From: Actinoplanes auranticolor
Lineage (GTDB): Bacteria; Actinomycetota; Actinomycetes; Mycobacteriales; Micromonosporaceae
NCBI RefSeq assembly: GCF_018332655.1
Contig: NZ_BOQL01000018.1
Coordinates: forward strand, 124,001 to 188,000
Direction of reading: 5' to 3'
DNA: 64,000 bases
The position numbers and the translations under genes are program-made. The notes beneath the pieces are model-generated. The model was given only the letters and a program-made list of their open reading frames with translations. It made no database searches and was not told the origin of the DNA. This document shows positions 50,947 through 59,418 of this stretch, piece after piece. Within the stretch, counting starts at the first letter, position 1; each line of letters starts with the position of its first letter.

Positions 50947-52194
50947 ATGAAGCGACTTCTCATGGCGGCCCTGCTCGGCACGGCCCTGCTCGGCGGGTCA
51001 CCGGCCCAGGCTGCGCGCAGGGACGACAGCGTGCGCTTCGCGACGTACAACCTGTCGCTCAACCGGCCCACCGAGGGTCTGCTGCGCGAACAGCTCGCGA
51101 ATCCGGACGTGGACGACGTCTACCGGCGCCAGGCCCGCAACGTCGCCGAGGTGATCCAGCGCAGCCGGCCGGACGTCGTGCTGATCAACGAGTTCGACTA
51201 CGACCCGGTGGCGGCGCGCCTGTTCGCCGACAACTTCCTCGCCGTCTCGCAGAACGGGGCACCGGCGCAGCGCTACCCGTACCGGTACGTCGCGCCGTCG
51301 AACACCGGCGTCGCCTCCGGCTTCGACCTCAACGACAACGGCATCGTGGACACCACGCCCGGCGATCAGGCGTACGGCGACGACTCGTACGGCTTCGGGC
51401 TGTTTCCCGGTCAGTACGGCATGGTCGTCTACTCGAAGTACCCGATCGACATCCGCGGTGTGCGGACGTTCCAGCAGTTCAAGTGGCGCGACATGCCCGG
51501 CAACGCGATGCCGGTGGACTTCCACTCGCCGCAGGAGCAGGCCGCGCTGCGGCTGTCGTCCAAGAGCCACTGGGACGTGCCGATCAAGGCCCGCGGCCGG
51601 ACGGTGCACTTCCTGGTGTCCCACCCGACGCCGCCGACCTTCGACGGGCCGGAGGACCGCAACGGGCGGCGCAACCATGACGAGATCCGGTTCTGGGTCG
51701 ACTACGTCACGCCGCGGGCGTCGTCCTACATCTACGACGACAAGGGCCGCCGGGGCGGCCTCAGGGCGGGACAGAACTTCGTCATCGCCGGTGATCAGAA
51801 CGCTGATCCGTACGACGGCGACTCCTACCGGAACGCGATCCGGCAGCTGACGGAGCACCCGCTGATCAACGCCCGGACGTTCCCGTCCAGTGCCGGCGCG
51901 GTGGAGGCTTCGGCCCGGCAGGCCGGGGCGAACCTGACCCACCGGGGTGATCCCCGATTCGACACGGCGGACTTCGCCGACACCGCGCCGGGCAACCTGC
52001 ACGCCGACTACGTGCTGCCCCGGGCCGGCAACCGGATCGTCCGGTCAGGTGTGTTCTGGCCGGTCCAGGCCGACCCGCTGTCCCGGCTGACCGGCGTCTT
52101 CGACCCGCAGTGGTCGCCGGTCAACGGCTTCCCGACCTCCGACCACCGGCTCGTCTGGACGGACCTGGTCCTGCCCCGGCACCCGCGGCACTAG
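50947..52194 (+). CDS. Secreted endonuclease/exonuclease/phosphatase (EEP)-family protein
   Basis: A 415-residue protein with a short signal peptide (about 1-19, GGSPAQA-ARRD) and an EEP fold: VRFATYNLSLNRP, RPDVVLINEFDY, GQYGMVVYSKYPI, FLVSHPTPPTFDGPEDRNGRRNHDEIRFW, FVIAGDQNADPYDGDSY and GFPTSDHRLVWTDL provide the Asn, Glu, Asp and His residues of the metal site. It would act as an extracellular nuclease or phosphoesterase. ATG 50947 is preferred over an upstream in-frame codon because it opens with the signal peptide. Confidence 0.87.
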   Translation: MKRLLMAALLGTALLGGSPAQAARRDDSVRFATYNLSLNRPTEGLLREQLANPDVDDVYRRQARNVAEVIQRSRPDVVLINEFDYDPVAARLFADNFLAVSQNGAPAQRYPYRYVAPSNTGVASGFDLNDNGIVDTTPGDQAYGDDSYGFGLFPGQYGMVVYSKYPIDIRGVRTFQQFKWRDMPGNAMPVDFHSPQEQAALRLSSKSHWDVPIKARGRTVHFLVSHPTPPTFDGPEDRNGRRNHDEIRFWVDYVTPRASSYIYDDKGRRGGLRAGQNFVIAGDQNADPYDGDSYRNAIRQLTEHPLINARTFPSSAGAVEASARQAGANLTHRGDPRFDTADFADTAPGNLHADYVLPRAGNRIVRSGVFWPVQADPLSRLTGVFDPQWSPVNGFPTSDHRLVWTDLVLPRHPRH

Positions 52195-52333
52195 GACGTC
52201 ATCGACGCGACGGGTGGGCAGCGCCCAATCTTCGCTGCGATGTCGCCGGTTCAACACATGAACGGCGCGTCAGTGTCGGGCCGCCGGGGTTGTCTGAGTG
52301 CGTCCCACCCGTGTGGAAGAGGAGCCCCATCTC

Positions 52334-53788
52334 GTGTCAGCCTCTCGTCGTACCTTTCTGACGGGCAGCGCCGCTGCCGGCGTCGGTCTCGCCGTTGCCG
52401 GATCCGTCCCGTCTCTGGCGCAGGCCCACCCGGGCCGGCCGCACCGGCCCGCCGGTCACGGCCGCGTGCCCTTCCCGCCGCTCGTCGACGACCCGGCCGG
52501 CGTCCTGGCTCTGCCGAAGGGGTTCAGCTACGCCGTCGTCACCCGGGCCGGGGTCACCCGGCTCGACCGCGGCCAGGGCGTCACCCCGGCCGACCACGAC
52601 GGCATGGCCGCCTTCGACGCCGGCCGGGGCCGCTACACCCTGATCCAGAATCACGAGATCGACCCCGGCGCCCAGCTCGGCGTGCCGCACATCAGAGGCA
52701 CCGTGTACGACCCCGGCGCGGTCGACGCCGGTGGCTGCACGGTGATCACGACCGACCGCGCCGGACGCAACCTGGGCGAGTTCGTCGCCATCTCCGGCAC
52801 TGTCTCCAACTGCGCCGGCGGTCCGACCCCCTGGGGCACCTGGCTCACCTGCGAGGAGACCGACGACCGCGCCGGGGACACGTGGACCGAAGGCGACCGC
52901 AGCGGCGTCTTCCAGCGCGACCACGGCTACGTCTTCGAGGTCTGGGCCGACGGCACCGCCGACCCCAGGCCGATCAAATGCCTGGGCCGCTACGCCCACG
53001 AGGCCCTGGCGATCGACAAGGACCGCACCCACATCTACCTGTCCGAGGACGCCGACGGGCCCAATGGCCTGTTCTACCGGTGGACCACGCCCCACGGCCT
53101 CAAGGTCGGTCCGCGCGTGCTCACCCGCCTGGCCCCGGACGCCGGTGTCCTCGCTGCGATGCAGATCATCATGGACGACGGTTCGGTGCTGCCCGACGTG
53201 GCCTACCTGACCTCCGCCCAGTTGGGCCGCCCGTTCCCCGTACGGTGGATCGAAGTCCCCGACCGGGACGCGAAGACCACCCCGGTACGCGAGCAGTTCA
53301 CCGACGGCCAGGTCACCCGCGGACGCAAGTTCGAGGGCGTGTGGGGCACCGACGAGGGCGTGTACGTCGTCAACTCGTACGCATGGGAGGACGGCGACCT
53401 CCCGGCGGACGCGGTCCCGCACGACGGCATGGTCTGGTTCTACCACTACCGGAACCAGACCATTCAGCTGGTCACGTACTTCCCGCACCAGGCCACGTCC
53501 GAGGAAGGCACGCCGGCGAAGTACACCGATCTCACCTTCGACGGCCCGGACAACGTGACAGTGACCCCGTGGGGCAGCCTGGTGAAGGCCGAGGACGGCG
53601 CCGGCGCGTCGCACGTCCTGAGCGCGTTCCCGGGTGGGCCGGCCTACGCCATCGCCCGCAACCAGCTCAACGACTCGGAATTCTGCGGGCCGACCTTCAC
53701 CGGCGACGGCAAGGTCCTCTTCGTCAACATGCAGGACCCGGGCCTCACTCTGGCGATCACCGGCCCCTGGCAGAAATACCTCGGCTGA
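52334..53788 (+). CDS. Tat-exported PhoX/DUF839-type phosphatase-like protein
   Basis: A 484-residue protein with a twin-arginine signal (SASRRTFLTGSAAAGVGLAVAG) and a PhoX-like beta-propeller: GFSYAVVTRAGVTRL, RYTLIQNHEI, NCAGGPTPWGTWLTCEET, GRYAHEALAIDKDRTHIYLSEDA and YVVNSYAWEDGD. PhoX proteins are Ca/Fe-dependent alkaline phosphatases folded before export; activity here is inferred. GTG 52334 has AAGAGGAG 9 bases upstream; GTG 52298 would lengthen the n-region. Confidence 0.85.
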   Translation: MSASRRTFLTGSAAAGVGLAVAGSVPSLAQAHPGRPHRPAGHGRVPFPPLVDDPAGVLALPKGFSYAVVTRAGVTRLDRGQGVTPADHDGMAAFDAGRGRYTLIQNHEIDPGAQLGVPHIRGTVYDPGAVDAGGCTVITTDRAGRNLGEFVAISGTVSNCAGGPTPWGTWLTCEETDDRAGDTWTEGDRSGVFQRDHGYVFEVWADGTADPRPIKCLGRYAHEALAIDKDRTHIYLSEDADGPNGLFYRWTTPHGLKVGPRVLTRLAPDAGVLAAMQIIMDDGSVLPDVAYLTSAQLGRPFPVRWIEVPDRDAKTTPVREQFTDGQVTRGRKFEGVWGTDEGVYVVNSYAWEDGDLPADAVPHDGMVWFYHYRNQTIQLVTYFPHQATSEEGTPAKYTDLTFDGPDNVTVTPWGSLVKAEDGAGASHVLSAFPGGPAYAIARNQLNDSEFCGPTFTGDGKVLFVNMQDPGLTLAITGPWQKYLG

Positions 53789-54209
53789 GGTACCTGGCCG
53801 GCGGACCCACTGTGGCCATATAAATCTCGGGGAAGGCTTCAGCCAGTCGGCTACTCCGGGTAATCACCGGTGGTGGTGCGAGCCCTCCCGAATCACCTCA
53901 TCGAGGTCGGGCGAGGAGAAAGTCCTCCGGGCACGCACCGCCACACCGCGCCCGGTCGAGCGCCGACGACGGATCGTCCAGCTGTTCGGCCGGGCAGGCG
54001 GCTGCGTCGCCGTGCTCCTCCACCGGCTGCAACGGCGCCAGAACCCGGTGATCCCGGCGAACGCGTAGATGCCGTGCATCAGCCCGCCCCGCGAACGCGG
54101 ATCCCCACGCCACCTCGGCCACAACGCGAAGATCCCGCACCACAGTCCGCCCAACGAACTGTCTGCTCGTCTGCGGCTCCGACATCGGGGTCGACCGCGA
54201 CGGAACCCG
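53789..54209. other. Intergenic stretch without a recognisable gene
   Basis: About 420 bases between the PhoX-like gene and the recombinase remnant. Frames on both strands give no family resemblance. It may be degraded sequence of the same mobile element whose recombinase end follows. No att-like repeat or tRNA was identified. Confidence 0.4.
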
Positions 54210-54749
54210 TCCACGTGCGGCAAGACGTTGTACACACAGCCGTCCAGATCGGTCACCCGCGGATACATCTGTCGCTCCGGCGGACCGTCCTACGGCTGCG
54301 GCCGGATGCGGATCTCCGGACCGGCCGTCGAGGCCCTGGTTGCCGCCCGCGCGCTCACCCGTTTGTCGTCCCCGACAGTGCTGGACCGGCTCCGACGCTC
54401 GGCCGGCCCCGCCGGTACCCATTTCGAGGCGCTTCTGACGGACCTCGACGATCGACTGCGGGAGGCCGGCGGGGAGCACGCCCGCGGAGAACTGAGCTCA
54501 CCGGCTCTGCAGTGGATCAGGACCAGAGAGAAGCACGAGCGGGACGCTGTGCGGGAACGCGCCAAGCAGGCCGAGCGACTGGCGAAACTGCCGGATGCCG
54601 CAACGCTGGCCACCTGGTGGACCGGCGCCGAAGTACGGGAGAAACGCGAGCTGATCTCTCTGGTGCTGCATCACGTGGTCGTCAACCGGGCCCCGCGGCG
54701 AGGGAACGTCCCGTTCGATCCGCAGCGGCTGGAGTTCGTCTGGAAGTAG
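54210..54749 (+). pseudogene. C-terminal remnant of a serine recombinase (integrase)
   Basis: From about 54210 the frame reads CGKTLYTQPSRSVTRGYICRS and GPSYGCGRMRISGPAVEALV, the zinc beta-ribbon of large serine recombinases. A coiled-coil helix follows (TREKHERDAVRERAKQAERLAKL), then the typical end REKRELISLVLHHVVVNRAPRR with FDPQRLEFVW. The catalytic resolvase domain and recombinase domain are absent and the upstream sequence is not homologous. It marks the remains of an integrated element. Confidence 0.7.
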
Positions 54750-54777
54750 GCACGGAGAACCGCTCGGGAGCTGACCG

Positions 54778-55797
54778 TCAGGACGCGACGTCGACCAGGA
54801 CCTTGCCGACCATCCCCCGCTCCACGGCCCGGTGCGCGTCGGCGGTGCGTTCGAGCGGGAAACGGGCCAGCGGCAGGCCGTGCTCCTCCCCGACCGGCAG
54901 GGCGCCGTCGCCCACCGCGGCGGCGATGTCCTCGGCCGCCGCTGCCAGCACGTCCGGGTCGAGGGTGTAGAGGATGAGGAACTGCAAGCGCGTGTTGAGG
55001 GTCATGTTCTGCCGGACGTCCAGCTCGACCGGCTTGCCGCCGTCGTTGGCGTACGTCGCGATCGTGCCCCGGGTGCGCAGCACGGCCAGGTCCAGGGCGA
55101 GGTTCGCGCCGAGCGCCACTTCGGCGACGATGTCGACGCCGTCCGGGGCGATCTTCCGGATGCTCGCGGCCGGATCACCCTCGCGATAGTTGATCACGTG
55201 GTGGGCGCCGGCGGCGGTGGCCAGCCGGGCCTTCTCCGGACCGCTGATCGTGCTGACGACCGTGGCGCCGGCCCAGCGCGCGAGCTGGATGACCGCATGC
55301 CCGACCGCGCCGGCCCCGCCGGCCGCGAGCACCACCTTGCCGTCGAGAGCCCCGGGCCGCAGGCGGCGCGGGCCGTCCTCGGCGACGGTCAGCGCCCGGT
55401 GGGCGGTGAGAGCCGGTACGCCGAGCGAGGCACCGAGCTCGAACCCGGCCGCGTCGGGCAGTGGCACGGCCCGGCCGGCGGGGACGACGGTGAACTCGGC
55501 GGCGGTTCCGGTCGGCCGCCCGGCCGTGGCCATGTACAGCCAGACCCGCTGCCCGACTCGGCTCTGATCGACGCCCTCCCCGACCGCGTCGATCACTCCG
55601 GCACCGTCCAGGTGCGGCGTGACCTCGGGGAACTGCAACGAGTTGGTGGCGCCCGAGCGGGTCTTCCAGTCGGTGGGATTGACGCCGGACACGGCGATCC
55701 GGACGCGTACCTCGCCGGGGGCCGGGGTGGGCAGGTCCCGCTCGGCGAGCTGCAGCACGTCGGGATCGCCGATGGTGCGGTAGACGATGGCCTTCAT
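54778..55797 (-). CDS. NADPH:quinone reductase-like zinc-independent MDR protein
   Basis: A 339-residue medium-chain reductase: MKAIVYRTIGDPDVLQLAERDLPTPAPGEVRVRI at the N-terminus, SGVNPTDWKTRSG, LDGAGVIDAVGEGV, the cofactor loop AAGGAGAVGHAVIQLARWAGATVV and a C-terminal ADAHRAVERGMVGKVLVDV. Zinc ligands are lacking, so it is of the quinone-reductase/crotonyl-reductase kind. ATG 55797 overlaps the stop of an upstream TetR remnant (ATGA), showing that the two once formed an operon. Confidence 0.9.
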   Translation of the reverse strand: MKAIVYRTIGDPDVLQLAERDLPTPAPGEVRVRIAVSGVNPTDWKTRSGATNSLQFPEVTPHLDGAGVIDAVGEGVDQSRVGQRVWLYMATAGRPTGTAAEFTVVPAGRAVPLPDAAGFELGASLGVPALTAHRALTVAEDGPRRLRPGALDGKVVLAAGGAGAVGHAVIQLARWAGATVVSTISGPEKARLATAAGAHHVINYREGDPAASIRKIAPDGVDIVAEVALGANLALDLAVLRTRGTIATYANDGGKPVELDVRQNMTLNTRLQFLILYTLDPDVLAAAAEDIAAAVGDGALPVGEEHGLPLARFPLERTADAHRAVERGMVGKVLVDVAS

Positions 55798-56150
55798 ACC
55801 GTGATTCTTGCAGGCCCGGCGGTCCGGATGCCGGTGAGAACGACGTCCAGGTAGCGGCGGGTCAGTGGGGCGCGCTCGTCCGGGGTGGCGTGCACCGTGG
55901 CGGCGAAGACGACGCCGCACATCAGGCGGACGACGTCCTGGTGGGTGATCTCGGGCGGACAACGCCGGCGGCTCGGGCGCGGTCGAGCAAGTGGCCGGTC
56001 GCCGCGGTCAGGCGGGCGGCCAGGTCGGCCGTTTCCGGCAGGGCGTGCGTCGTGGCGGCGAAGACCGGCTGTATAGAGGCGTCCCTCAGCTGGGCGTCGA
56101 TGCCGGCGAGGAGAAAACCGGCGAACGCCTGCCAGACGTCGTCGTCGGCG
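55794..56150 (-). pseudogene. C-terminal remnant of a TetR-family regulator
   Basis: DDDVWQAFAGFLLAGIDAQLRDAS and ALPETADLAARLTAATGHLLDRARAAGVVRP are ligand-domain helices of a TetR protein. A frame change near 55965 leads to EITHQDVVRLMCGVVFAA and TRRYLDVVLTGIRTAG, ending at a TGA that overlaps the quinone-reductase ATG. The HTH is missing; the 5' side is fused to a FAD-monooxygenase fragment. Confidence 0.65.
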
Positions 56151-56535
56151 GCGGCGCGGTGACGCCGGTGACCTTCCGTCCGAAGTGGAGTGTGCCGGGA
56201 GGCAGTGCGGCGGCGAAGCGCTCCAGCAGGGCGGCCCGCGGCACGGTGGCGACGCCGAATCCGGTGCGGTCGCGGTGCTCCCGCAGGTCGGCGCGGGCCA
56301 ACCGGTCCCCGTCCGGCGCGCGGAAGGTCAGGCTGTCGATCGGGGGACCCCAGACCGTCCAGGGGTACGCCGAGACCGGACGCGGCCGCGGCGCCGTTGC
56401 TGAACACCGTCACCGCGGCACCACCGGCGCGCAGCCGTGGCGCCCGTTCGAGGACGCGTACCCGATGACCGTCGGCCGCGAGGCCGTTCGCCACGTCAGT
56501 CCCCCGATGCCCGCGCCTACCACCAGGACGTCCAT
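56150..56535 (-). pseudogene. N-terminal remnant of a FAD-dependent monooxygenase
   Basis: ATG 56535 starts MDVLVVGAGIGGLT, the FAD dinucleotide-binding loop. One base appears missing after it, since the next frame continues ANGLAADGHRVRVLERAPRLR and VFSNGAAAASGLG. Another frame then gives RTGFGVATVPRAALLERFAAALP and LHFGRKVTGV. The remaining two thirds of the gene are gone, replaced by the TetR fragment. It is divergent from a truncated TetR gene at 56576. Confidence 0.65.
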
Positions 56536-56550
56536 GCCGGCCTCCGGTCC

Positions 56551-56564
56551 ACTACGATCGTTGT
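56551..56564. promoter_or_regulatory. Imperfect palindrome between the monooxygenase and TetR remnants
   Basis: ACTACGATCGTTGT, with perfect core ACGATCGT (56554-56561), lies in the 40 bases between the divergent remnants. It is probably the old TetR operator. Confidence 0.35.
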
Positions 56565-56575
56565 ACTACGCCGAC

Positions 56576-56971
56576 ATGGACGACATCGCCCGGACGGAAG
56601 ACCCGGCATCATCGGGTACGCACGAACACGCGTCGCAGCTGATCGCCCAGTCCCTGCTGCGCGCCGCCGGTGAGCACCGGGAGCGCTACCTGGCCGTCTT
56701 CGAGCTGCGCCTGGAGGGGCTGCGCCGCCCCGCCGTCGCCGCCGCGCTGGACGAGCTGTTCCGGCGCTCGCAGGCGTTCACCGCGGGGCACCACGCCGCG
56801 CTGCACCTGGAGATTCCGCCGGAGTCGGTGCCCGTCCTGCTCACTCTCTACGGCGGCGCGCTGTTCACGCTGGTCACCGGTCCCGCCGCGGCGGTCGGCC
56901 CGGAGCTGACCCGTGAGCTGGCCGCCGGGATCGTGCGGGCCGCCGTCCCGGCCGCAAATGAGTGGACATGA
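56576..56971 (+). pseudogene. TetR-family regulator lacking its DNA-binding domain
   Basis: The 131-residue frame from ATG 56576 contains only a TetR-type ligand domain (HASQLIAQSLLRAAGEHRERYLAVFELRLEGLRRPAVAAALDELF, then VPVLLTLYGGALFTLVTGP). The N-terminal helix-turn-helix of about 50 residues is absent. It may be expressed as a stand-alone domain, but deletion is the simpler reading given the decayed neighbours. Confidence 0.55.
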
Positions 56972-56999
56972 ACCCCGCTCCAGGTTCTACCGTCGGGCC

Positions 57000-58349
57000 A
57001 TGACCGCGATCACGGGCCACCGCCGCACGTTCTTCCACCTCCTGGTGAGCACGCTGCTGGTGTCGGTGGTCAACTACACCGTGTGGTTCGCGGTGACCTT
57101 CTGGGTGTACCTGCAGACCCGCTCGGTCTTCGCCACGGGCCTGGTGGCGGCCGTGTTCCTCGTGCTCACCGCGCTGACCGGCATCTGGTTCGGCAGCCTG
57201 GTCGACCACCACGCGAAGAAGACGATGATGCAGGTCTCCGCCGCCGTCTCGTTCCTGCTCTACGCGGCCGCGTTCGCTGTGTACCTGGTGACTCCCGCGG
57301 CCTCGTTCACCGATGCGGGCAGCGTCGTACTGTGGGCGTTCGTCCTGCTGCTCATGGTGGGCGTCATCGCGGGCAGCATCCGGACGATCGCGCTGCCGAC
57401 GCTGGTGACCGTGCTGATCGACGAGGACGCCCGGGACCGGGCCAACGGGCTCGTCGGCACGACCTCCGGCACCTCGTTCCTGGTGACGTCGGTGATCAGC
57501 GGCATCCTGGTCGGGATCGACGGCATGTTCTGGGTGCTCCTGCCGGCCCTGGTGGTGCTGGCCCTGGCCCTCGCCCATCTCGCGTTCGTGCCGGTGCCCG
57601 CCCCGGCGGTGGCCGTGCCCGACGGCGAGGAGCGCCGCGTCGACCTGCGCGGGACGATCCGGGTCGTCGCGGAGGTGCCCGGGCTGCCCGCGCTGATCGC
57701 GTTCTCCGCGTTCAACAACCTGCTCGGCGGCGTCTTCATGGCACTGCTGGACGCGTACGGGCTGTCCCTCGTCTCGGTGCAGGCGTGGGGACTGCTGTGG
57801 GGTGTGCTGAGCACCGGGTTCATCGTGGGCGGGCTGATCGTGGCCCGGACCGGGCTGAGCCGGAACCCGGTCCGGTTGCTGCTGCTGGTCAACGTCGCAC
57901 TGTGGATCGTGACGCTGGTGTTCCCGCTGCGCTCGTCGGTCTGGCTCATGGCGGCCGGCCTGTACGTCTACATGCTGGCCGTGCCGTTCGCCGAGGCGGC
58001 CGAGCAGACCATCCTCCAGAAGGTGGTGCCCTACGAGCGGCAGGGCCGGGTCTTCGGCTTCGCGCAGAGCGTGGAACAGGCCGCCTCCCCGCTGACCGCG
58101 TTCCTCATCGCGCCGGTGGCCCAGTTCGTGGTCATCCCGTTCATGACCGACGGCGCCGGGGCCCGCACGATCGGCAGTTGGTTCGGCACGGGCGCGGATC
58201 GCGGGCTCGCGCTGGTGTTCGTGCTGACCGGGGTGATCGGTCTGATCGCCACCCTGGCGGCGCTGGGCAGCCGGCCGTACCGGCGGCTCAGCACCCGGTA
58301 CACCCAGAACCCGGTGCCCGCCGAGCCGGCGACGGCCGTGACGGGGTGA
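57000..58349 (+). CDS. MFS transporter
   Basis: A 449-residue major-facilitator protein with 12 predicted membrane segments. It opens with GHRRTFFHLLVSTLLVSVVNYTVWFAVTFWVYL; the loop SLVDHHAKKTMMQ is the motif-A equivalent, and VPYERQGRVFGFAQSVEQAASPLTAFLIAP is conserved in this subgroup of actinobacterial drug-efflux-like MFS proteins. ATG 57000 starts 29 bases after the truncated TetR gene on the same strand and fits the first segment. Confidence 0.88.
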   Translation: MTAITGHRRTFFHLLVSTLLVSVVNYTVWFAVTFWVYLQTRSVFATGLVAAVFLVLTALTGIWFGSLVDHHAKKTMMQVSAAVSFLLYAAAFAVYLVTPAASFTDAGSVVLWAFVLLLMVGVIAGSIRTIALPTLVTVLIDEDARDRANGLVGTTSGTSFLVTSVISGILVGIDGMFWVLLPALVVLALALAHLAFVPVPAPAVAVPDGEERRVDLRGTIRVVAEVPGLPALIAFSAFNNLLGGVFMALLDAYGLSLVSVQAWGLLWGVLSTGFIVGGLIVARTGLSRNPVRLLLLVNVALWIVTLVFPLRSSVWLMAAGLYVYMLAVPFAEAAEQTILQKVVPYERQGRVFGFAQSVEQAASPLTAFLIAPVAQFVVIPFMTDGAGARTIGSWFGTGADRGLALVFVLTGVIGLIATLAALGSRPYRRLSTRYTQNPVPAEPATAVTG

Positions 58350-58517
58350 TCCCGTCCTCGACTTCTTCCACGCCACCGGAGCGGTCCTGGACGTCGACGA
58401 GTACGACATGACCCCGGACGGCGGGCCCGCTCTCGCGGAGCAATCACCAGACGGGTCGGCGTGACCGTCCAGGAACCGCCCCACGAGAGCGTATGACGTA
58501 TGATGTCTTGGCTGACG

Positions 58518-59414
58518 TTAATGAGAAGTTTCGTCCACGTCAAGTGATGACTGTCGATCCAGCTGCCGGTTTACCGATCGCAGATAGGCCAGGCCGTCCA
58601 GGGCCAGCCGGTCCTGTGAGGGGGCCAGCGGGCGCCAGATCGAAGCCGCGGTGGCGATCGTCTCGTTCAGCGCGGTGAACGACTCGATGCACACCGCGCC
58701 GCCGTACCCGGTCGCGCGCAGGGCGGTGAGGAAGCGCGGCCAGTCGAAGTGGTCCCGGCCGGGTGCTCCCCGATCCGTGCCGCTGACCTGGACGTGCTTG
58801 ATGTGGGGTCCGGCGAGGCCGAGGATCGCGTACGGATCGGACTCCTCGATGTTCATGTGATATGTGTCGATCATGAGACCGACGTTCGCGGGCAGGCCGT
58901 CGATCAGTTCCAGAGCCTGCGTCAGCGTGTTGACGACGCTGGTCTCGTACCGGTTGAGCGCCTCCACGCCGATGCTCACGCCCCGCTCGCCGGCATAGTC
59001 GGCGACCGGCGCCAGGGCCTCGCGGAAGTCCGCGTAGCAGGCCGTGCGCACCGCCGGTGACATGCGCCAGGTCCGCCCCACCGAGGCGTAGACCGGGCCA
59101 CCGACACAGGGCGCCCCGAGGACGGCGGCGTTGTCCACGCAGGTCTTCAAATAGGCCACGGTCGCCGCGACCACGGCGGCCGGCGCCGCTACGAGCTCGC
59201 GCCCGGGCGGGGTCACCGCACAGACACCGGCCGCGGTCAGGTGATGCGCCGCCAGCAGGTCCCGGGTCCGGACCGGGTCCCAGTGACCCGGTTGCTCCAG
59301 CGGTAGCTCGACCGCGTCGAAACCGAACGCGGCGATTCGGGGTACGAGCTCGGACAGGGCCTCGTCGTCGACCGGCGAGGCCCACACCCACGGGTTGACA
59401 CCGATGGCGGACAA
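58518..59414 (-). CDS. Sugar isomerase/epimerase, TIM-barrel (D-tagatose 3-epimerase-like)
   Basis: A 298-residue AP-endonuclease-2-type TIM barrel. Landmarks: GVNPWVWASPVDDEALSELV, FGFDAVELPLEQPGHWD, GVSIGVEALNRYETSVVNT (first metal Glu), VGLMIDTYHMNIEESDP (Asp/His), HVQVSGTDRGAPGRDHFDW and GGAVCIESFTALN (last metal Glu). This is the pattern of ketose 3-epimerases. TTG 59414 is the only reasonable start after the binding-protein stop, with GGAAG about 8 bases upstream. It is the last gene of a sugar-import operon and probably acts on the imported sugar. Confidence 0.88.
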   Translation of the reverse strand: MSAIGVNPWVWASPVDDEALSELVPRIAAFGFDAVELPLEQPGHWDPVRTRDLLAAHHLTAAGVCAVTPPGRELVAAPAAVVAATVAYLKTCVDNAAVLGAPCVGGPVYASVGRTWRMSPAVRTACYADFREALAPVADYAGERGVSIGVEALNRYETSVVNTLTQALELIDGLPANVGLMIDTYHMNIEESDPYAILGLAGPHIKHVQVSGTDRGAPGRDHFDWPRFLTALRATGYGGAVCIESFTALNETIATAASIWRPLAPSQDRLALDGLAYLRSVNRQLDRQSSLDVDETSH

Positions 59415-59418
59415 CCGG

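Noticed and set aside
58350..58460. Plus-strand frame after the MFS gene reading VLDFFHATGAVLDVDEYDMTP
   Set aside because: Looks coding-like and could be the tail of a lost gene, but is too short and lacks a start; no family could be assigned.
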